Origin: Pseudomonas arcuscaelestis
GTDB taxonomy: Bacteria; Pseudomonadota; Gammaproteobacteria; Pseudomonadales; Pseudomonadaceae
DNA length: 64,000 nt
Assembly: GCF_016881005.1 (NCBI RefSeq)
Contig: NZ_JACOPV010000008.1
Span: 62,001 to 126,000 of the forward strand
Reading direction: 5' to 3'
The notes under the pieces were generated by a model that saw nothing but the letters and a program-made list of their open reading frames with translations, had not been told where the DNA came from and made no database searches. Positions 58,781 to 64,000 of this stretch are shown one piece after another (within the stretch, counting starts at the first letter, position 1; every line of letters begins with the position of its first letter). Position numbers and translations under genes: made by a program.

Positions 58781-59848
58781 CTAGCTGTGGGTGTCTTCAG
58801 ATGGCCCACCCACCTCGTACCACTGCAGAAAGTTATGAAATGGGGTGTCCGGCCCATGTTTCCGTATGCCGTACCGGATAATGGTCCCCGCATCACCCTT
58901 GAGCTGTTCCAGGTCAAGGCCGCACCCGTCACCTACCAAGGACAAGTTTGTAGCACCGTTCGCTTCGTGACGCAGAATGCTCACCATTGCCTCTTCAAAG
59001 CTTGCTGACGGCCACTCCAGGCATAATTCATCAAGTCCGCCAGGAGGTACGCCTACTACCGTGTACCCCGGGGTTTGATCGATCTCAACGTCGCTCGGGG
59101 TAGCCGGTCTACCGAGCTGGCGCGCGCCGCGGTGCCAATCAACAAAGCGCCGTACCGCGTATTCAGTTTCGCGTCTATCCGAAAGCCTGGGGCTGGAAAT
59201 CAACGGCCAGGACTCGTGCCGCAACACGGTGATGTTCAACTCATTGACGCGATGGGACGTATAGAACTCGTCATCCAGATCACGATGACGCTCGAATCGC
59301 CTAAAGCACTGAGGGTATTCGTGTACCTCTAAGGTGGTCGTGACCCAGTGTTGGAATACGGTGTCATGGTGCTCTTTCCAGCCGGGGAGATCGTTTGAAG
59401 CGAGGTTGCGTGCTGCATCGAGCAGCTGACCATCCGGCAGGTGTCCGTATGCAAAGAAGTGTTCAAACGTCCGATCGAAACCGCCCCAGCCAAAATCACT
59501 CAGTACCAGGTCACCAATCACCGTGCTGCCGCCAGTAAAAAAGGAAGTGGGCCCGATGTAGGTGTCCACTACATTTCTCTTCTTCAGGGCCTGGCTACAA
59601 GTTCGGCACGTAACGGTTCCGCCCGCATCGCGTAGTGGCTTGATAGCGCTCTCCATTGGAATTGCGCGGCCGCACAGCGTTCGCCGGCATTCCCCGTCTG
59701 TTGCGTGGCTGGGTCCTGTTGGACCATTTGGGCCCATGCGCCGCTGTGAGAAGTAGCTGAGGATGGGGTTTTTCAATGGGTAACACCTATACGGTCTAAA
59801 CGACTGGACCATCCATGGCTGACCCGGGGAAATATACGTATTGGTCAT
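58781..59848 (-). CDS. Protein with N-terminal zinc-like motif
   Basis: A 355-residue soluble protein from ATG at 59848 (318 residues from the ATG at 59737). Near the N-terminus is the H-x5-C-x4-LCGR ... VTCRTC layout shared with the 17469 protein, probably a zinc site. The rest is mixed, with many Trp and His, not recognised. Start uncertain. A loose class II-like GTTTTGGCTTTGG lies just upstream of the 59848 ATG. Confidence 0.7.
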   Translation of the reverse strand: MTNTYISPGQPWMVQSFRPYRCYPLKNPILSYFSQRRMGPNGPTGPSHATDGECRRTLCGRAIPMESAIKPLRDAGGTVTCRTCSQALKKRNVVDTYIGPTSFFTGGSTVIGDLVLSDFGWGGFDRTFEHFFAYGHLPDGQLLDAARNLASNDLPGWKEHHDTVFQHWVTTTLEVHEYPQCFRRFERHRDLDDEFYTSHRVNELNITVLRHESWPLISSPRLSDRRETEYAVRRFVDWHRGARQLGRPATPSDVEIDQTPGYTVVGVPPGGLDELCLEWPSASFEEAMVSILRHEANGATNLSLVGDGCGLDLEQLKGDAGTIIRYGIRKHGPDTPFHNFLQWYEVGGPSEDTHS

Positions 59849-59903
59849 AGGAATCCAAAGCCAAAACAATGACTTGAAATCCTCAATTCAGGGGCAAGTA
59901 ATC

Positions 59904-59926
59904 TGAACATCGGTTTTGGATTGTGC
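59904..59926 (+). promoter_or_regulatory. Class II element
   Basis: TGAACATCGG runs into TTTTGGATTGTG, 79 bases before the 60005 membrane protein; the same TGAACAT start occurs in the 10264 copy. TACTAT follows 23 bases after TTTTGG. Confidence 0.55.
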
Positions 59927-60004
59927 TAACCCACACCTCAAGTACTATTCCCTGGTCAGGCTGGCCTAGAGCGGCTTAGATACCTACTTTTCTGGAGTAC
60001 TTTA

Positions 60005-60307
60005 ATGACCGTGCAATGTGACGAAATCTCCTTGATTCGTGAAAAGTGGAGAAATGGCGAAGCTACCGGCGATGAAATTCGGCATTGCCTGGCACTCATT
60101 GAGCAGAAGGAAAAACAAAAGGAGGTCAGAGCCCGGCGCGAACGGCGCTGGACCATCGCCCGCGGCTTGCTGACCTTCTTGATGGTCCTCGGGGCAATGT
60201 GCAACCTCTTTTACTCGGTTCCCGGGCCGCGCGGGATGGCCACATTGTGTGGCCTCGTGGCTTTGGCTTATGCGTTTGAACTGCGGGCTCGGGTAACTGA
60301 GAGCTGA
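60005..60307 (+). CDS. Membrane protein with charged N-terminus
   Basis: A 100-residue protein: a charged helical cytosolic part (LIEQKEKQKEVRARRERRW in part), then two membrane helices (about 52-70 and 76-92). Not recognised. Class II element upstream. Confidence 0.72.
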   Translation: MTVQCDEISLIREKWRNGEATGDEIRHCLALIEQKEKQKEVRARRERRWTIARGLLTFLMVLGAMCNLFYSVPGPRGMATLCGLVALAYAFELRARVTES

Positions 60308-60322
60308 GGGGTTTGAATTATT

Positions 60323-60346
60323 CCCCGCTGGTGCAGACCAGCGGGG
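60323..60346 (+). terminator. Hairpin after 60005 gene
   Basis: CCCCGCTGGT pairs with ACCAGCGGGG around a four-base loop between convergent genes. Confidence 0.55.
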
Positions 60347-60394
60347 CTGGCAACATCGAAACCATCGGCCACCTGGCCGCTTGGCCTGTCGTTC

Positions 60395-61642
60395 CTACTT
60401 GTGGGTGCTGTGGAGGGTGGGCGCACCGCTATCGATAGGCTCACGATCCGGATACACGCCAGGCAGCGGCCCGAAAGCTGGCTTTCGACTCTGCTTATCC
60501 CGGATTCGCGACATCACTTCGGGATTGCTGATTCGATCGAGTTCGGTTTCGCCGGCCTGGTGCATACGCAACTCATGGGCATAGCAGAGCGCGGCCAGAG
60601 TCACCATGACACCGCCTACCTCCTGTGGTTGTTCGCCGACCTCGCGGGCAAACACGTAGTCGACAAGCTGGTGTGCTTCACTCTCGGTGGCCCCGCAAGC
60701 TTGGACCAGCTCCAATGCTTCTTCGAGGAAACGATGGTTTCGCTCCTGTTTGTCGTTGGCGATGTCCTGTCCGAAGCACTCGATCAGCCACGGGCCAACA
60801 CGGGACTGGAACGAGGCACGCTGCAGGCCTGGCCAGGCATACATCGGCATCTGGTCGTCGAGCCAGGCCTGCACGTCACCGCCGGACCACATCTGGCGGA
60901 GCATGGTGGGGAATCGTAGGTCGGCCAAACCCTCACCGCGGAAGCGAGAAGGAGAAGGGCGGGTGTAAAGTGAGACCTCAGTGCCTGCCGGCAAGCCATC
61001 GAACTCCCGGGCAAAGTCGTCGCTGAATCTCAGTTGAGGCTCATCAACTTCATGGCCTCTGTGCACCACGACCAATTTCACCGGGACGCGTTGATCTTGA
61101 AGAGCCTTGAGCTCGGCAAGTGCAGCATCGCGTTCGGCTTCAGCTCGTGCAATGGTGTCATGGAGAATGCATCTGATGTCCTCCGACCCAGGCCGCTCGG
61201 CCTCCAGCGCTTTTTGCAGATGGTCAATGTCATCGTCGACCACTGACGGTTGATTCGGCCGGCGAGGCTCGTGCTTCTGGAGTACTTCACGAACCCGCTG
61301 GCGGTAGTTCGGGCACATGGTCACGTTGTAGAAGCCATGCTCATCGATCTTGAGTGATTCCCGCAACAGGGTGAGTAACTCCCCGTTTGCAAGTTGCAGC
61401 TTTTCACGGTTGGAACCGGCAGTGAGTAGCATGGAGTTGAGCCTGCCCACCTGGCGGCTAAGCGACTCTGTGTGCGGGTCAAGGGGAGGCGAGGGTGCGG
61501 CTTCGCACGCAGCCTGCCATGCATCTGCCATGTCGACGTCGTCGATGCATCGGCGTTTGGCGTACCAGGCCTCAGTGAAAGCTACTTCCATTTCCGCAGT
61601 CAGCGGTACCGGGAGCATTCTCCAAGTTTGACTAGCAGTCAT
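60395..61642 (-). CDS. Phage-type MazG-like protein
   Basis: A 415-residue protein. The N-terminus (MLPVPLTAEMEVAFTEAW) is typical of a large phage and plasmid family. Residues about 295-360 contain a MazG-like helical pair (FLEEALELVQACGATESE and DYVFAREVGEQPQEVGGVMV, in part) that in relatives hydrolyses nucleotide triphosphates. A coiled coil lies between. The C-terminal GPLPGVYP is also family-typical. It is the last gene of a three-gene unit with 61730 and 62361. Confidence 0.8.
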   Translation of the reverse strand: MTASQTWRMLPVPLTAEMEVAFTEAWYAKRRCIDDVDMADAWQAACEAAPSPPLDPHTESLSRQVGRLNSMLLTAGSNREKLQLANGELLTLLRESLKIDEHGFYNVTMCPNYRQRVREVLQKHEPRRPNQPSVVDDDIDHLQKALEAERPGSEDIRCILHDTIARAEAERDAALAELKALQDQRVPVKLVVVHRGHEVDEPQLRFSDDFAREFDGLPAGTEVSLYTRPSPSRFRGEGLADLRFPTMLRQMWSGGDVQAWLDDQMPMYAWPGLQRASFQSRVGPWLIECFGQDIANDKQERNHRFLEEALELVQACGATESEAHQLVDYVFAREVGEQPQEVGGVMVTLAALCYAHELRMHQAGETELDRISNPEVMSRIRDKQSRKPAFGPLPGVYPDREPIDSGAPTLHSTHK

Positions 61643-61729
61643 GTTTTACGTCCCCTGCAGTTGGAATGGGGAATTGGTCGATGGCCTGCTGCTGCGCCAT
61701 CGCGTGGGGCTGCTGTTTATTGATCATGG

Positions 61730-62377
61730 CTATGCTCTCGAAAATTCAATTGCCCAAACCCAAGGGTTAGCTGCCCAGCTGCCGGGACCGTGCCTGGCTT
61801 CCCATAAATCGATGAATGCTTCTCGCGCAGTTAGCCAGGGCGTAACCATGCGGCCTGGACCCTCTCTACCAATCCAGGTACCGCTTCCGTCCCGCATCGG
61901 CCTAACACCTTCGGCGATGATTTGACTCTCGGTGATGTCGTGTAGCCGCTCAACCTTTAAGCCAATCATCCGGAGGGTGATTCGGCTGGCTTTCCGGGGC
62001 ATGCAGCGGCTGGAATGCCAGCGGAAGGGGACATGCTCACTGTGCTCTGGGCTCCAGATCCCTCGAATCCCGTCCCGTTCCACGATCTCGTAGGCACGAT
62101 CGTCGTCGGCGCGGTACCAGGTCGTTGTGTAGGGGTAGTGCTGTGAGAAATCCTGACTCCATGCCTCGCGCACCCACAGGTAGTCACCAGGTTGGCCGAA
62201 TGGGCAAAGGTCGTAGGCTTTGCTCACCACCCAGTCAGGTGAGTGGTCGATCAACCATTGCGCAGCTGCCTTTTTGACGATACGACGGGTAACTGAGCAG
62301 GCCCCGGCCAGTGTGGCGCGCACCTTCGGGCCGGTAAATTCGATGGCGTGCTCTTTCTGCCTACTTTGCTGAACCAT
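61730..62377 (-). CDS. ASCH-like phage protein
   Basis: A 215-residue protein of the phage-type ASCH-like group: VRATLAGACSVTRR near the start, CPFGQPGDYLWVRE, the MPRKASRITLRMIG stretch, EGVRPMR and NPWVWAIEF at the end. Members bind nucleic acid or modified bases; function is unproven. It overlaps the 62361 gene by 17 bases; the ATG at 62377 has GGGGG upstream. Confidence 0.85.
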   Translation of the reverse strand: MVQQSRQKEHAIEFTGPKVRATLAGACSVTRRIVKKAAAQWLIDHSPDWVVSKAYDLCPFGQPGDYLWVREAWSQDFSQHYPYTTTWYRADDDRAYEIVERDGIRGIWSPEHSEHVPFRWHSSRCMPRKASRITLRMIGLKVERLHDITESQIIAEGVRPMRDGSGTWIGREGPGRMVTPWLTAREAFIDLWEARHGPGSWAANPWVWAIEFSRA

Positions 62378-62993
62378 CACTACCCCCGGCCGCTTGCTTC
62401 ATCCCCGGACTGCAGATCTGTTCCGTGGCAAATTGGCCGGTACCTGGTCCAGCTTCATCCGTAAAAGGCACCGGCGCATGTTTACGGTTCACTGCGTTCC
62501 AGGACGCTGGCAGACCAGCCTCCGTGAAGGCCTGTACTGATTTGTTGCATGCCGGGCAGCGAACAGCGAATGCATTGCCATCTTTGCCGCAGCGCTCACG
62601 CTCCAAGTCGCCGGTGTGACCGCAGTTACATGTGTTGAACTGAGTGGCGAGCAGCGTGGATTCGTAGAGGTTCTTGTACGCGACCATTCGGCCATGAAGG
62701 TAAGTGATCAGCCCTTCACGCTCAGCGGCGTTACCCTGAGCCGCTGCGAGTGCTTCACCGTCGTATAGCTTCATCAGAACCTGTCCAGCTTGCTGAAGAT
62801 GTTCAGCTCGGTCATCGCTGCGGACCAGGACCATGTTGTCCATGAGCCAGCCATAGTGAGCAGGCGTGGAAATCGGCACAATTTGGGTGCTGACTGGAAT
62901 GGCCAGAACTGCATCGATCGCCTGGCGATCAACCTCACATGCATTCTCTCGCAAGCCGCGCAGGACTGTTTCAAGTGCGTTAATTCGGTTCAT
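62361..62993 (-). CDS. Lar-like zinc-motif protein
   Basis: A 210-residue protein. Residues 1-115 are helical; Cys122-x-Cys124 and Cys146-x2-Cys149 followed by EAGLPASWN match the Lar-type (restriction alleviation) zinc module common in phages. AGGGAG precedes the ATG. First gene of a three-gene phage-like unit behind a class I element. Confidence 0.78.
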   Translation of the reverse strand: MNRINALETVLRGLRENACEVDRQAIDAVLAIPVSTQIVPISTPAHYGWLMDNMVLVRSDDRAEHLQQAGQVLMKLYDGEALAAAQGNAAEREGLITYLHGRMVAYKNLYESTLLATQFNTCNCGHTGDLERERCGKDGNAFAVRCPACNKSVQAFTEAGLPASWNAVNRKHAPVPFTDEAGPGTGQFATEQICSPGMKQAAGGSDGSAK

Positions 62994-63025
62994 GCCTTAC
63001 TCCCTGAGGCAAATATGGAGCGCCA

Positions 63026-63054
63026 AGTGTGCGGTGCATGCCGATGTGCCAGAA
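63026..63054 (-). promoter_or_regulatory. Class I promoter-like element
   Basis: TTCTGGCAC at 63046-63054 (complement), 14 bases, CACACT, then TGGCGCTCCATAT. Confidence 0.75.
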
Positions 63055-63240
63055 GCACTGAACCACCCTTGCTGGGAGGAGAGGCTATCGCGGAAGGCGG
63101 GACGGGCCCAGCCAAAATAGGCACTCCGAATTTCACGCTCTCGGTTCGACGGTGGCTGCGTAACTCGAAGTTGATCTGAGGTTGTGAAGCTGCCGAGAGT
63201 CACCCGGCAGCTGGGCAAGACACAAGCTAACGAGGAAGGG

Positions 63241-63618
63241 TTAGTTAGCTTCGTTGTAGGAGCGTGCCAGGGCAGGAATATCAAGATCGATCAGGTCACC
63301 ACCCTTTGCTTCCGCAAAAACCTTGTACACATGAGCGCGTGTGAGTGGACCATAGTCCTTCTCAATAGCTCGCAAGATCCGGCGCCCGGTGAACCGGGCA
63401 TAGAGATCGGTGAGGATCCAACACAGGAGGGCCGTACCCCCTATGTAGACCAAAGCTAGGGTTGTACCGCTGAGATCTCCCTTGAAGGGTTTGACGGCTT
63501 GGCTAGCGATGACGCCCGCGAGGATAAAGGGAATCCCGATGCTGGCTACAGGATTGCCGAGAACCATTGCTACATCATGCAAGGTTTTCTTCACGGTTTT
63601 TGGGGTGTGTGTCTTCAA
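63241..63618 (-). CDS. Two-helix membrane protein
   Basis: A 125-residue protein with helices at about 18-42 and 52-72, then a soluble helical C-terminus. Not recognised. The start is TTG at 63618 with AGGAGG eight bases upstream. A loose class II-like stretch lies just above. Confidence 0.7.
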   Translation of the reverse strand: MKTHTPKTVKKTLHDVAMVLGNPVASIGIPFILAGVIASQAVKPFKGDLSGTTLALVYIGGTALLCWILTDLYARFTGRRILRAIEKDYGPLTRAHVYKVFAEAKGGDLIDLDIPALARSYNEAN

Positions 63619-63768
63619 CTCTGCGTCCTCCTCACTATCTTGGGGCCTTCACGCACCATCCAACACTGGTAACTGAACGGTCGGAGAGCGGGTTTGCGTT
63701 GTTGGCTGGTGGGAGCTAATCCTACTGCTGTGCAGGCATAGGTCCTACTCAAAACGCCACCTTGTTTT

Positions 63769-63897
63769 TCAGTCGATACAGGCCTGTGATCTTTTCAAGA
63801 CGATTCGGCAGGTCACCTGCATCGCCGTGGTACCCCGAGCGAGCCAGGCGCTGCGCCCGGCTACCAACCGGCCGGCATACCGATCAAGGTAGGTCAT
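63769..63897 (-). CDS. Possible small basic protein
   Basis: A 42-residue basic peptide (MTYLDRYAGRLVAGRSAWLA start) with GGGAG nine bases before the ATG. No family; low confidence because of length. Confidence 0.4.
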   Translation of the reverse strand: MTYLDRYAGRLVAGRSAWLARGTTAMQVTCRIVLKRSQACID

Positions 63898-64000
63898 CAG
63901 TCGGGCTCCCTGGCTAAGCCCCACATTGCGAATACTCCATGAGTACGGCATCGACTTCGGACAATTCGGCCTCTGTCAAAATGGGTGAAAGCCCACGAGA

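Noticed and set aside
1085..63054. Interpretation of class I boxes as sigma-54 promoters
   Set aside because: TGGCAC is present, but the required TTGC about five bases downstream is missing in every copy inspected, while a -10-like hexamer occurs at fixed distance.
1085..63054. Interpretation of the repeated motif as a CRISPR, integron or REP-type repeat
   Set aside because: Copies are not clustered, are oriented with genes, lie only upstream of starts and are conserved in short blocks, not as whole units.

Overview
The window reads as a stretch of a large Pseudomonas-type plasmid or comparable accessory replicon. The base composition is GC-rich with pseudomonad codon habits. There are about 105 genes, most of 50 to 300 codons and without a recognisable family, and no rRNA, tRNA, ribosomal, central-metabolism or transposase genes. 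Among the few recognisable genes are ParB-like, Arc-like, SRAP, SMEK, PLD, NADAR and DndC-like proteins plus a small phage-type module. The organism is an inference: no replication initiator or conjugation gene is visible, so I cannot assign an incompatibility group.

The main discovery is a promoter-like element repeated at least 36 times. It has a nearly invariant box TTCTGGCAC (variants TTCTGACAC, TGTTGGCAC), exactly 14 bases, then a -10-like hexamer of the form NANN(A/C)T, then a transcribed start resembling GCTCCATCAA, often with the dyad GATG-N4-CATC. A good Shine-Dalgarno and start codon follow within about 20 to 50 bases. Thirty-two copies face the minus strand and four face the plus strand; every one lies just upstream of a gene on its own strand. 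I call it class I. A second element (class II, ATTCCGACACC joined to TGGTTTTGGGTTGCG) lies about 50 to 80 bases before the start codon of at least nine genes, eight of which encode exported or membrane proteins. Together they suggest two plasmid-wide regulons, one mainly cytosolic and one mainly envelope.

Layout. 1-17 kb: minus-strand array of small genes, most single or in pairs with their own class I element, including an Arc-like repressor (3.2 kb), a six-repeat HTH/Myb-like protein (7.5 kb) and an oligoribonuclease-like exonuclease (16.4 kb). 17-22 kb: two plus-strand genes, a secreted protein, and a probable five-gene operon (GST-like, unknown, NADAR, unknown, Rmf-like) behind a promoter whose spacer is a perfect 22-bp palindrome. 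22-35 kb: more class I units, a gene broken at a seven-G tract (24.3 kb), a GNAT acetyltransferase, a PLD-family protein, a small papain/transglutaminase-like protein and a ParB-like protein. 35-43 kb: mostly plus-strand membrane proteins including a tandem duplicated pair, an SRAP protein, a SMEK-domain protein and a CPBP protease. 43-57 kb: class I and class II genes alternating, a lipoprotein, and a DndC-like PP-loop gene split by a one-base deletion. 57-64 kb: a secreted Ig-like protein, a zinc-motif protein, and a three-gene phage-like set (Lar-like, ASCH-like, MazG-like) under one class I element.

Six coding stretches that a simple ORF list would miss are reported: a 58-codon gene at 32351, a 53-codon gene at 52333 (minus), a 40-codon coupled ORF at 51735, a 22-codon leader at 32653, the frameshifted gene at 24040-24325 and a frameshifted remnant at 12027-12186. 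No CRISPR array, insertion sequence, integrase, att site, origin, riboswitch or RNA gene was found.
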